Part shown: positions 45,726-56,405 of the stretch, piece by piece | Numbering within the stretch: the first letter of the stretch is position 1 | How the letters are laid out: each line of letters opens with the position of its first letter | Assembly: GCF_001641265.1 (NCBI RefSeq) | Contig: NW_020167524.1 | Coordinates: 1,240,001 to 1,304,000, forward strand | DNA from: Pseudogymnoascus destructans | Lineage: Eukaryota > Ascomycota > Leotiomycetes > Thelebolales > Thelebolaceae | Length of the DNA stretch: 64,000 nt | Direction of reading: 5' to 3' | Translations under genes and position numbers: made by a program | The notes under the pieces: generated by a model | The model's database searches: none | Seen by the model: only the letters and a program-made list of their open reading frames with translations | What the model was told of the DNA's origin: nothing

Positions 45726-47763
45726 ATGGCGCAACAACAGCAACCCCAATACCAGGTGCCGGCGCAAATGCCTGTGCAAATACCGGGGCCGGTGGGACCT
45801 TCTTCGCCCGCTCAGGCAGCATCGTCTCCTGGGGCCCAGGCATTCTATCAGCCAGCGGCGAAGCGGCAACGTTTGTCTCCAGACCCAAGATCACAGCCAA
45901 CCTCTCCGTATACACAATCACCATATGGGCCGACCCCATCTACAGCTGCACCACCTTCATCACTACCCCCGGCGCATTCGAGCCATTTCGCAAACATATC
46001 GCAGCCGCCTACATATCAAGGGCCATACTCAAACGGACATACCACACCGGCTTTGAGCCACCCTTCACCCTATAGTCAACCTCCCACCTACAACTCAAAT
46101 GCTCCTCCGGTTAGCAATGTGCAAGCGATGCCATCACATAGCCCTCATCAACCTCATCCACCTCACCCAGCGAACGTCCCTGCGGGCAACCAATTTCCGA
46201 ATAACTACAACATGCCACAGCAACAACTGCAGCAACAGCAGCTGCTGCAGCATGGAGCTGGAACCATGGGCCCTCCGTCTAAACCAGCGGAGAGGGATAA
46301 TGTCAACGATGATCAGATGGATGTGCTGGCGAATGCTGGTGTCGATTTGCGTGCCGAGGAAAGCTTTGCTATGAGCTTCCACACTGGATCGTTCAACTCT
46401 CAACCTGCGTTCAACCAGGCTGGCCCAAACGCCACCGGTCATGGTTTCACCCAATTTGGACCTGGAGATGCCGGTTCTTTTTACGGAAGTGGCCCTGCCA
46501 ACCAACTTGGCGCCCCTATCGATAAAGCGACCCAAGATCAGATTCAAAAGAAGACGGCAGATCAGGCTTGGGCTGATGCAGCATACAAGTTGGCAATGTC
46601 CAGACAACATGAGCTTAAGCATCCCCATGTGCATGTCGGCGCACTATGGAATAAGATGGACAAAATTGCAAAGGAGAACGGATTAGTATTGAATACAGAT
46701 AATGGCAAGATGCCGCAGTTGAAACTGCCGTCCGAGTTTCCTTCGGAAATCAAAATTGAAACCAGGAGTGGTCCTGATGGAGCGCTGGTTGTGGCTAACA
46801 CCATATTTCTTCCACAAGACACAGCTCTTGCGGACCAGTTGGCCTTGATGTCCCTCGCAACGAACCAGAGGATCAGGATTCTTCTTGAGGAAACTATTGC
46901 CATCGTCAAGAGCCGGAGGGTTGGCTCTCATGGAGTCATCCCATCTGAATGGTCTGACGTTGCAGCATCGTCTACCAGCGCAGCTGGCACAGTCGTTCCT
47001 GATGGGGCTCCTCGTACTGGCTGGGAAAGTGCAGTTAGCCCAGGCACAAACCCAACTAATGGTAAGTTGCCACATATCTCTTGGTTGAAACGTGCTAATG
47101 TTTACAGATCCTGCATCTGCAGCCGGTCGGCTTCCTACTCCTGTTTCTGAAGGCACCAAGACTCCAACTGGTACTGTCACTATGACCAACGACTTGATAA
47201 AATCTCTCCGTGAAGCTGCAAATGTGGAGCGCAACTTTGAGGAAAAGCGTCTGGCGAAGCGTCAAGGGCGCCCTACGGATGGTACGGTTGCTCGAAGCGG
47301 TTCTGCTGCTCCAGGAATGCCCGGAACCGTGGCCCCAGAGCCCTCCGCAAAACCACTTACCAAGAAAGAAAGAGAGAAACAGGATAAGGGGAAGCAAAGC
47401 TTGGTTGATAGCCATGCTCAAGCGAACGCCACTACAGCGACGTTCCTCTTTGGTGGCAAGAAGAAGAATAAGTACAGCTGGATGGACTCGGGCGGTGGCA
47501 GTGGGGCCAGCACACCCGGGCGAGCAAGCATGCAGGCTCCAGGTACGCCTGGTGGCATTGGCGGAGGGGCCGTCGAGAAGCAGAGGCTCACGGCGGATGG
47601 GAAGAACAGAATGGGCGGTTTTCGCGAGGACAAAGATGGAGGTCGCCTGGTGCAGCTCCGAGACTTCCTTGCTGTATTGGAGAATGATGGGAGAGAGAAG
47701 AAGACATTGCAGCGGACGTACGCATGGTTGGAGGCACCGAAACCAAAACCTACCGTGGCCTAG
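45726..47763 (+). CDS. TAF4: Transcription initiation factor TFIID subunit 4 (TAF4)
   Basis: TFIID subunit that pairs with TAF12 through a histone-like fold. Exons are 45726-47061 and 47108-47763, giving 663 aa. The N-terminal 200 residues are Gln/Pro/Ser-rich, as in fungal TAF4. The conserved part covers DLRAEESFAMSF, then the histone-fold region ALADQLALMSLATNQRIRIL with LLEETIAIVKSRR, and ends with the TAF4 signature VQLRDFLAVLENDGREKKTL. ATG 45726 (CACCATGG) has the best context; an in-frame ATG at 45696 would add ten residues. Confidence 0.92.
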
Positions 47764-48577
47764 CAGAGTGGATAGACAGCCGCAAAACGGAAATCCTGAC
47801 AAGGCGCTGCGGCATCTTTCATTCTTATGATCCTGGGATTGGCTCGAAGAATATCGATATGTACATAACAATAGAGCGGCGCACGCACAGGTTCACCCCC
47901 AGATACATATCTGGGGGCTTAATACGAGATTTTCAAGTTACGATTCCACTTGCTTAAACTATCAAAGAGTGACACGCTACTTTCTTTACTTCGTAGGCTA
48001 GGGTGGAATAGTAGGAATAGGTCGTTGTCCAGTGCAAACGTAGGTCCTAAGGCATACACTATCATCGTGATTTTGGAAATTTCGCGCAGCTTCGCCGCTA
48101 TTTACCATACAAATACCAGTAGTAGCGAAAGGTGCAGAACTGGCTACAATCACGATGAGAATGGTGATTTTATTACCGTCATCGTAGTAGTTAATAGTGG
48201 TGTTAAATTACGTGGTAGCCCCATAACTTTATAGGAGAGCGTCGATGGTACCGAAATCGCAGCGAAGCCTATAGTAATACAGCACCTACAACCAGAACAC
48301 AGGCTTCTACAGGCTTCTACCGTTTACCCTAGCACTTGTTTTATATCGCTACGTAGGTAGTGTACGGTACTACAGCATATAAGAGCCTATTTACAGCTTT
48401 TTACCAAGGTTGGAGCTATATACGGTCGCTGCCACCGAGCAGAATCACTGAAGACACGGTTGAGTTGGCACCGACGTTGCGACCGTGGGGGCTACGGCCA
48501 ATTCGGAAGGGTGGGTGCAGGGGTGGGTGGGGCCTGAGGCTGGTGGACTGGGCATGGACAACTTGTCCCCCGCCGCC

Positions 48578-48664
48578 TATCTCCTCTGCCATCTCTGCCA
48601 TCTCTGCCATCTCTGCCATCATCTCTGCCATCTCTGCCATCTCTGCCATCTCTGCCATCTCTGA
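48578..48664. repeat. 9-bp tandem repeat (ATCTCTGCC)
   Basis: About nine to ten copies of ATCTCTGCC in tandem, one of them with an ATC insertion near 48620. Open frames across it give only Ala-Glu-Met or Arg-Asp-Gly repeats and are not treated as genes. Confidence 0.9.
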
Positions 48665-48775
48665 TCATACATTCTGATATGATTGTGGTACACAACCTCA
48701 ACGTCCGCCGGTGTGCACGGCATCATACATACTACTTGGTCATAGCGGCCTTATATCAAGCGATACCACTTTTCA

Positions 48776-49420
48776 TCAAAATCGTCCTATAATTCCTTCC
48801 CCAATGACCTGACCTAACACCTCGACTGACATCGTACGGCCGATGACGCCATTGTTGGTAGTATCAAGCTCCAGCTTGCGGCCGACAGAGCTCGAGTTGG
48901 CCTCACATGATCGGATGAGCATCTGGTGAAAGATAGGATTATGCTGTTCTGTGGCGTTCGAAGGGGTTCCGTATGTACTGCCAAATGTCTTAGCTACCAC
49001 AGTTATCAATAGTTCAGAGCTACTCGAGTACCTACTGAATCCGCAACTTCATATCTCCGCACCACCAATTTGGCTTGGCGTCATATAGAAGCCTTGTGTT
49101 GCCTTCATTTTCAGTGGCATGACAATTTGACAGCTGACACCTCCAGCTGGACGTGGTCGGAGTCATACGCTGCGTCGAAGTCGTGTCTGTCGCTTCTGGC
49201 CGCAGATGGATCACGGCGACCGCATTTCCAACAGAAGGCGCTGGTGGGAGATGGCTATCGCCACACATCACTCACTGCTTTAGGGGGGAGAAGGGTACCA
49301 GCTGTGCTGTGGTTGCCAGCAGATATATCCGTGGGGGCTGAGAGGCGATATAAATATCATCAACGGCAACGGCACCAAATTCCTCAATGTTTCACAACAG
49401 GCTAAGTGTGTGCTCTAATG
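48776..49420 (-). pseudogene. Possible degenerate coding segment of unknown family
   Basis: The minus strand holds two stretches with coding-like composition in different frames. One (about 49140-49200) reads FDAAYDSDHVQLEVSAVKL. The other (48776-49009) reads VVAKTFGSTYGTPSNATEQ and then RTMSVEVLGQVIGEGIIGRF. Stops lie between them and I find no start with a clean exon structure. It may be the remains of a gene or chance. I cannot name a family. Confidence 0.25.
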
Positions 49421-49597
49421 GGTACGTGACGGAGTGGAGAATGATTAGATACCAGTCTCTCAATTCCTTTCATATAGGAATTTTAGCGATTGCAGACAGT
49501 TGACGTACGTTTGGCGAAATGGATTGCTGCATTTTGGACCTATTCGCGGATGTTTGAGCAAGTTTGAGCAGGATCGAGAAATGGTGCTACGTGGTAC

Positions 49598-49662
49598 GGC
49601 TACTGTAACGTGACGTCATGGTTATGGGGCTAGCAGGGCTAGACTATGGTCGCTTTGCCACG
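49598..49662 (-). mobile_element. Relic of the 3' end of family 1 LTR copy 1
   Basis: TGTAACGTGACGTCATGG followed by GGGGCTAGCAGGGCTAGAC matches, in reverse complement, the last ~60 bp of the LTR ending at 11916. No partner end or duplication is seen, so it is a fragment. Confidence 0.55.
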
Positions 49663-50240
49663 GCTACGTACAACCACCAAAAATTGAAAAACGGAGGTTA
49701 TGTTCATAAGTTTTGTGAGTTGGGGGGTGTATCTCGCCTCATATTTTATGTGATCGATACATAGAGTTTATGCTGTTGTGCACAAATTCTGGGGTCCCAT
49801 TGAACATTACCTCCCGTACGGAGGCGTGTACCAAAAGTCGTTGCCGGGCAGGGGTATAGCCTACCCCTGTCAAAATGAGCACCACGATACTTACACCTGT
49901 AGCTTCATAAAATGAGAAAACTTACGCTTTATTATCTAGAAGTGTAGAGAACAGAATAAGGGCAAAAGAGCAGTTTTAAAGGGTCAATTCCACATCTCTA
50001 CTAAGGAGTTACGGTCGCAAGTAGCAGAAGCAGAAGCAGCAACAACAGCTACATCACAAAAGTCGAAAATATCAACAACACCATAAGCTACAACATCTAT
50101 AATTGATTTAATTGATGATAGTAGTGAAGAGTGATTTAGATGAATTAGCATAATAATGGTAGAACTATTTTCAATTTTTGGTGGTAGTGGTAGTAGTCTG
50201 GTGGTTTCGTGGGGTGCGGGTGGCCGTGGCAAAAGCGTCT

Positions 50241-50334
50241 CATTACGCCATCCGTCCCGTTACGCCATCCGTCCCGTTACGCCATGAGTCCGTTACGCCA
50301 TCAGTCCCGTTACGCCATCCGTCCCGTTACGCCA
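50241..50334. repeat. 17-bp tandem repeat
   Basis: Five to six tandem copies of CGTTACGCCATCCGTCC, one copy a base shorter and two with changes at the CCGTCC end. No coding role is evident. Confidence 0.92.
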
Positions 50335-50887
50335 CGACCTACGTTATTCTCACAAAGATCGTGCTTCCGTCGTACTATCCCCCCCCCTTGAATGATTGTA
50401 AAGACCCGCTATTTTCCAATTCGTGGAAACCCACTTATAGCGACGGTTTAGGTAAAAAGGCGTAAATAAGATGAGATCACTGGCAGAGGCCTTTTGACAA
50501 AATAGTGGATGGTGACAATCATTCAGTGGGGGGATAGTATGACAGTTCTATTTACTGCATCCGGAAAGTGGAGGCCGCGTGGCGGCTTGGCATTTTGGGA
50601 GCCATTCCGCATTTACTACATACTGTCACACGCTAAAAACGCAACTGTTCTCTCAACTAAAAAGTGGTCTATTGCTGATGACAAAGACGCGAGTTTCACA
50701 TAGCTGCCTTTCTTTTCCACCAGCGTCACATGCCGCATGAAAAATATTTTCCGGCATCTCTTCGTCATTTCGTTTCAGGCTCTCCCAACCTCAACCACCT
50801 CTACCTCCGAATTTCTTCACCGCATCGACAACGTCCTTTGTTTGCACCATCTCATTAAATCCTCAGTCCAGCAGCATAAAGTCCAAT

Positions 50888-51599
50888 ATGAGTTCTTCTA
50901 AATATGTCCTGCCTAAGCTCCCTTACGCTTACAATGTAACAAACTCCAATCAATGGTGTGACGGGTCTTCCGGCTAACTGCGCACAGGCACTCGAACCCT
51001 ATATTTCCGAACAGATCATGACTATCCACCATTCCAAGCACCACCAAACCTATGTGAATAACCTCAACATTGCCTTGCTCTCCCAGGCAACTGCTGTTTC
51101 CACGAACAGCCTTGCCCATCAGATAAACCTCCAAACCGCCATTCGTTTCAACGCCGGCGGACATATCAATCACGCTTTGTTTTGGGGCAATCTCACTTCA
51201 GCCGCTGAGACGGCTCCAAGCCCTACCTCTTCTGTGGCTCCGCGTCTAGTCGCTGCCCTCGAGTCGCAATGGGGAAGTGTTCAAGTTTTCAAGGAAAAAT
51301 TTGAGGCAGCACTACTGGCTATACAAGGTAGTGGCTGGGGCTGGCTGGTGCAGGATGTTGATACGCAGCGGCTCGAAATCACAACCAGCAAAGACCAAGA
51401 TATTGTGCCGAAGGGTAAAAAACCGCTGCTTGGGATAGATATGTGGGAGCACGCATACTATCTCCAGTACTTGAACAACAAGAAGGACTATGCTGCTGGT
51501 ATCTGGAACGTGATAAACTGGACTGTGGTGGAAAAGCGACTCAGCACCGATGTCGATGTCGTATTCAATATTGTCGGCACCCTTGGGGCGAATTTATAG
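50888..51599 (+). CDS. Manganese superoxide dismutase, probably cytosolic
   Basis: Converts superoxide to peroxide and oxygen. Exons are 50888-50935 and 50988-51599, giving 219 aa. Metal ligands lie in TIHHSKHHQTYVNN, GHINHALFWGN and the signature DMWEHAYYLQY. The protein begins directly with the mature-type start SSSKYVLPKLPYAYN, with no basic presequence. This fits the cytosolic Mn-SOD class of fungi better than the mitochondrial enzyme. Reading without the 52-nt intron gives a false start at 50958. The Fe or Mn preference cannot be proved here. Confidence 0.93.
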
Positions 51600-52106
51600 T
51601 CGAATAACAGATGCAGATGGAGAAATACCATTATAACTTTATATAACTCTTTTTAAAGAGTGTCGCATGTTCCTGATTAATATTGAGCCCTTTATTTGTT
51701 TTATCTTACCTCTTGCCATATAAGTCCATCAGAGTGGCTGCTGTTTCTCGGCGCGGGATACGATTAGAATTAATATATTCATTTCTTAGTAAATGAGCAT
51801 CCTCAACTCCTACACGCAAGCTGGTATATAAGGTCTGGTCAGTTACTAGGTGTGGTGAGAGGAAGCAGGATGGCTGAAGTGTTGCTCATCATCTTTTGAG
51901 ATGATCTTTTCCCCAGACCATAAAGCCACAAACCCTTACGAAGAACTTGTGACATTGCAGAGTTTGTATATGTATCTTTCCCACGTGGCTAGTCATATCG
52001 TGGCGGGATCCTGAGCTTATCAACACTGAGACACTTTGCAAGACGCAAGGTGTCTCGATTATGTGCTCTGCGTTTTTGATGCTCCGTAAATCTTCATGCA
52101 ATCTCT
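51600..52106. other. Spacer downstream of the superoxide dismutase
   Basis: A 507-bp stretch with no recognisable gene, repeat or RNA. Confidence 0.4.
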
Positions 52107-53225
52107 CTATCTTCGAGTCTGCGAGCTTTTCCTGCTCGTCCGATCCCAGCTGTTCTCCGTCTCTGCCGTACTATGTTCTGCAGACCTGTGCCTCATCTTC
52201 CCCATCATCCACACTAACTGTGACGTCTCCCTTAACCTTGATCTTATCCAGTCCATATAGGCTCTCCACGCTGTCTCCGCCCTGACTCCACTGACCGCCA
52301 CCCAGCCTACTGGCGCCTCTGGGCCCTGCCACGACCCTGGTAGGGCCGACCCAAAGGTGTGCCCCTTTCCCATGAATGCGAATGTCTCCAACCCAATATC
52401 ATCTGACGGCGGGTATGGCGTCAACACAATGTCCGCCCTTGTAGTCGCATATAGCAAGACGTCAAGCCAGCCGTTGCAGGCGATCATCGACATCATTGAT
52501 CCAGCACTTTTGGCCGAGTCAGTTGGGAAGTAGGAAAAGGGGGGTAAGGGAAAATAACCATGCGCTTGCTCCTTCTCCTTCCCTTCCCCCTTTTTCGGTT
52601 TCGGCGTCGGCAGCGTCAGCACACTCCCCACACCCGCAAGCACATAGGCATCATTGATCCAGCACTTTTGGCCGAGTCAGTTGGGAAGTAGGAAAAGGGG
52701 GGTAAGGGAAAATAACCATGCGCTTGCTCCTTCTCCTTCCCTTCCCCCTTTTTCGGTTTCGGCGTCGGCAGCGTCAGCACACTCCCCACACCCGCAAGCA
52801 CATGTGCCGTCGCGCCCCTCGCTTCCATCTTCGCGCACAACTCCCTCACCACAGGCCGTATCCATGCCGCTATCTCGCGACCACGCCCTCCATGTGACAA
52901 TCTATAGTCCTTCACGACGGCGAAGAATGTGTGCACGGCAATTGTGCATATGAATACGCTACTCGCGAGATCTCCAGTGGAAACAAACCTAAGCTACCGT
53001 CAGTTTCAACTTCGTCTGATCACTTCACAAAACGAACCATTCTTGTGCGAAACACATCGATGTTCCTACTTCCATCGCATTGTGCCTTAAAGCATGAATG
53101 TTGAGGACGAACGCGAGCGCTTGTTGGATATCTGCGAATAACATTTAGCAAGTGGCTTTGAATCTACATGGTATTCTCTGACCAGCGAAGAGGAGGTTGT
53201 AGATAAGGAACAGGAAACTGATTCA
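52107..53225 (-). pseudogene. Broken GPCR-like receptor gene with an unrelated middle part
   Basis: Minus-strand exons can be joined as ISFLFLIYNLLFAG, then DIQQALAFVLNIHALRHNA and MEVGTSMCFAQEW, then FVSTGDLASSVFICTIAVHT and FFAVVKDYRL. Introns lie at about 53135-53183 and 53003-53053. These are transmembrane segments resembling fungal cAMP-receptor-like GPCRs. A late piece, CNGWLDVLLYATTRADIVL, resembles the last helix of the same family. The first helices and the middle helices are missing. Between lies a soluble segment with WIRPVVRELCAKMEARGATA and HVLAGVGSVLTL, weakly recalling ORC6. A 158-bp tandem duplication then shifts the frame. Not expected to give a working receptor. Confidence 0.45.
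52491..52804. repeat. 158-bp tandem duplication
   Basis: The segment from CATCATTGATCCAGCAC to CCCGCAAGCACAT occurs twice in direct order, 52491-52648 and 52649-52804, virtually identical. Because 158 is not a multiple of three, it shifts the reading frame of the minus-strand gene remnant that crosses it. Confidence 0.93.
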
Positions 53226-53529
53226 TAGGCCCCTTTAGCGCAGATTTGTGCCGTCATGATATCAAACGGAACGTTAACCATAGAAATAATGAAGTCGAGC
53301 AGATGAAAGACAATAAACCGAACGTCGATACCGGTATCAATCCATGAGAAAGGCTTCCGCCACTAGCGGCGGGCAGAATGAGAGAGTTGTGATGAGCTAG
53401 TGCGCGTATGAACAACGAACGGACACGGCGCGAAGGGAGAGATCCTCCGAGGACCGGAAGGAATTATATGCAACTGCTAAGTCTAATGACCTAGCCTAGG
53501 CATCCTCACCAAAGGAAATACTAGTGGAG

Positions 53530-54485
53530 TATAAGGAATACAAGTAGTTATTCTAGGAAGTCCTTAAGAAAGAGGCACTTCCTAAGCACCAACTATAGGA
53601 TCATACGATACCTATTGTAGAAGGAAAGAGTCTACCATTCAGACTAATATATCAGATGTTAGCAGCAGAGCTAGACGTACTAAAAGAATACATTAATGAG
53701 AACCTTGCTAAAAGGTTCATTAGACCATTAACATCACTAGTAGGTAGTCTAATACTATTTGTGCTGCTAAAAAGCTATGACTCTATGTTAATTATTAGGG
53801 CACAAACAACGTCACTATTAAGGACAGATACTGTCATGACACTTCTTCAATATTTGTGTCATGACCCTTCGATTCGCTTTAGTCTCTAGTACTTATTTCA
53901 CTATGTCATTCGCTTCACTTGCTGACCTAGATCAGCCCAAAATGACTACTGGCTTAGGCTCTCTTGTTATTGGTTCGCTTCACTAGGGCTCGCTTAGCTA
54001 GGGTTCAGTTAATTAGTGCCTTCGCTTATTTGGCAGTAGGGATTTTTACTGTTATATAAGCACTTATTGCTCATGTCTCTTATTGATCTTTAGCTAGCAA
54101 ATTATACACTACTTGGCCTTCTTGCAATTCCTCCTGCTTCGACTTACTTTGCATTCCCTTACTTCGAGTCGAACCACTTGGCCAACCTGTTAGTCTCACC
54201 ACTTGACCCCTGTGGTATAAAGTATATGCCTTGGAGCCTGAACTACTATACCTTGTCCTACTGCTTCGAGTATCGAAGTCTTCATATTATACTTCGGATA
54301 CTTCTGCAGACTCGAAGGTCAGCCTCGGTTCGAACTGTCCTTAAAAATTTGGTCTTACCCTTAATAAACGAGTTACATAACTGGTTTTAAGGAGCTAAGA
54401 TATTTACAAAACTAGACCTAAGAGGCACCTATACCTTAATCTAAATAAAGAAGGGAGACGAGTAGAAAACAGCATTTTGCACCTG
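53530..54485 (+). pseudogene. Ty3/gypsy reverse transcriptase fragment, interrupted
   Basis: The plus strand reads LPKHQL-DHTIPIVEGKS, AAELDVLKEYINENLAK and FIRPLTS, the start of a gypsy reverse transcriptase. The continuation, TIKDRY then PLINELHN and GAKIFTKLDLRGTYT, is split by about 515 bp inserted between 53831 and 54350. The insert has a TATATAAG box near 54053 and starts TGTCATGACAC, so it may be another solo LTR; a clean duplication is not seen. Stops abound in the coding parts. Confidence 0.7.
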
Positions 54486-54580
54486 CTGTTACAATTACAG
54501 CTCACAGCTTGTTACGGTTATTACAGTTGTTATAGGTATATAGGGGATTACGGGTGCAGCCTTAGCCACTAAGGCTACAA

Positions 54581-55681
54581 TGTAATGGTGGGTGCACCAG
54601 ATGTGAGAATCTAGCCACCCAAGGAAGGGATGATTTTACTAAGACAACACACTGTCTTAGAAAACAGAGCCAAAGGGTCGTAGCTTAGACTATTCCACAA
54701 CACAGCAATCAGGTGTATGATGTAGTGGAGTGGTTTAGACAAGTTGTAACAAATGTTGAGTCTGAGAACTCAGGGATAAGTCAGAGGTTAGCACCTCACT
54801 GACTTTTCAGAAACAAGGAGTAACAAGATCAATGCTTGGAAGCTTGGAAAAGATGTGGAAGTATGTGGTAGTCAATTTACTGTATTGTCTGCTTGCCCTT
54901 TCTTAAGGAAAGGGCAATCCTATTTATGCTAAAGGAGTGTAGTTCTCTCATTTTCCAAGACTTTCCATGACTAACCAGGCTTGGTAACTGTAGTCAATGT
55001 AAGAGAATCCCATAGAACCATCTCCTAGGTTCCTAGCCTATAGGAAGTGAAAGGAGGTCCAAGGTCAGAGTACCCCTATAGACAAATTATGTCATAACTT
55101 AACCAATCTTGTGGGTAACTAAGGAGCGATGACGTGTAATGAATCATAGAGGCTTGTAGCAATCGTTGTGTAGTATTGCTCTTGTTGTTGGTGTGACAAG
55201 CCAAAATATGTATAGTGACTTGTAGGTTTGGGGAGGAGATTTCTAAGTTTGCTCTTGAGTTTGATAGCAAACTGAGTGCAACGAATGTCAGTATGACAAA
55301 AGTCTTGGAAAATGAGAGAACTACACTCCTTTAGCATAAATAGGATTGCCCTTTCCTTAAGAAAGGGCAAGCAGACAATACAGTAAATTGACTACCACAT
55401 ACTTCCACATCTTTTCCAAGCTTCCAAGCATTGATCTTGTTACTCCTTGTTTCTGAAAAGTCAGTGAGGTGCTAACCTCTGACTTATCCCTGAGTTCTCA
55501 GACTCAACATTTGTTACAACTTGTCTAAACCACTCCACTACATCATACACCTGATTGCTGTGTTGTGGAATAGTCTAAGCTACAACCCTTTGGCTCTTTT
55601 TCTAAGACAGTGTGTTGTCTTAGTAAAATCACCCCTTCCTTGGGTGGCTAGATTCTCACATCTGGTGCACCCACCATTACA
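54581..55681. mobile_element. Foldback structure made of family 2 LTR sequence
   Basis: The left part (54581-55298) is a reverse-oriented family 2 LTR, from TGTAATGGTGGGTGCACC to AGTATGACA, with an internal deletion. The right part (55299-55681) is a forward partial LTR ending CCACCATTACA. The arms 54581-54963 and 55299-55681 are near-perfect inverted repeats of 383 bp. They share variants absent from copies A and B. No matching 5-bp duplication flanks the whole. Confidence 0.85.
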
Positions 55682-55689
55682 TCCTGGTC

Positions 55690-56405
55690 TTATGTAGTGC
55701 CTAGCTAACTTGTTAGTGGTTTTAGCATAGGAATTCCTTAACGACTGTCTCCTAGAGCATAGCTTCCTTAAAGGCCCTTACTGCTCCTAGTAGCTGTTCC
55801 TTAAAGTGAGTCTCTCTTGCGCTTTTCTCAAACGCTTGTAGCTGATGCTTCTGAAAGCTAGTGAGCTCTTTGACTTTAACGGCTAGTTTCCTAACTATCT
55901 ACTAGCTAGGTCATGCTACTGCCTAGCCCCGCTAGCCTCGTGACTTACAAGTCATGTTACATAAACACCAGCGCCCTGTTTTGACGGATAGCTCCTAATA
56001 TACTGTATAGGTTCTTGATCTTCTCGATGGCTCGTTAGGCGAGCTTTAGAGAATCCATGACATTACAACAGCAACCCCGCATCACTACGATATTCAGAGC
56101 ACGCTTGAATATCCTACTGCTGCTCAAAGCGCTGCCGGACTTGTTATCAAGATGAAGGGATAGCAGCATGGTATCAGAAGATGGATTACATAGACAAGCT
56201 TAGCTGGGTTTTAACGGGTTTCCTCTAGTTGCTTTGGCCACAATGGGTGCATCGTGTGCTGCTCTAATTCAAGGCACAGGTCTTGTTCTTTACAACTTCG
56301 TAGCGGCCTCATTCAATGAAATGGAGGTGGTTGAAACGTAGCAATTTTAACCACAGCTTAGAAGGTCCTAGAACGAGAATGAGTATCTAGTCGATGACAC
56401 CCATC
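55690..56405 (-). other. Degenerate retrotransposon and intergenic sequence
   Basis: The minus strand near 55720-55900 reads, with stops, as a gag-like helical segment (KHQLQAFEKSARETHFKEQL). Near 55905-55970 is text matching the 3' part of family 1 LTR copy 1 (GCCTAGCCCCGCTAGCC). The rest up to 56405 is unassigned. Confidence 0.45.

Larger units (their letters stand above)
47764..50887. other. Gene-poor region between TAF4 and the superoxide dismutase
   Basis: About 3.1 kb with no gene I can support. It contains tandem repeats (48578-48664, 50241-50334), a short LTR relic (about 49600-49660) and a possible degenerate coding segment on the minus strand (48776-49420). The remaining short frames look random. 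Confidence 0.5.

Noticed and set aside
48416..48701. Open frames coding Ala-Glu-Met or Arg-Asp-Gly repeats
   Set aside because: These are the 9-bp tandem repeat read in two frames, without other coding evidence.
50178..50465. CRISPR-like regular repeats
   Set aside because: Units are contiguous 17-bp tandem copies without spacers, in a eukaryotic genome.
52654..52953. Plus-strand frame of 99 aa over the duplicated segment
   Set aside because: Low-complexity Ser/Pro/Arg reading; the minus strand has the recognisable protein blocks.
54310..54335. GGTTCGAACT resembling a tRNA T-loop
   Set aside because: Isolated word inside the insert in the gypsy fragment; no cloverleaf is possible.
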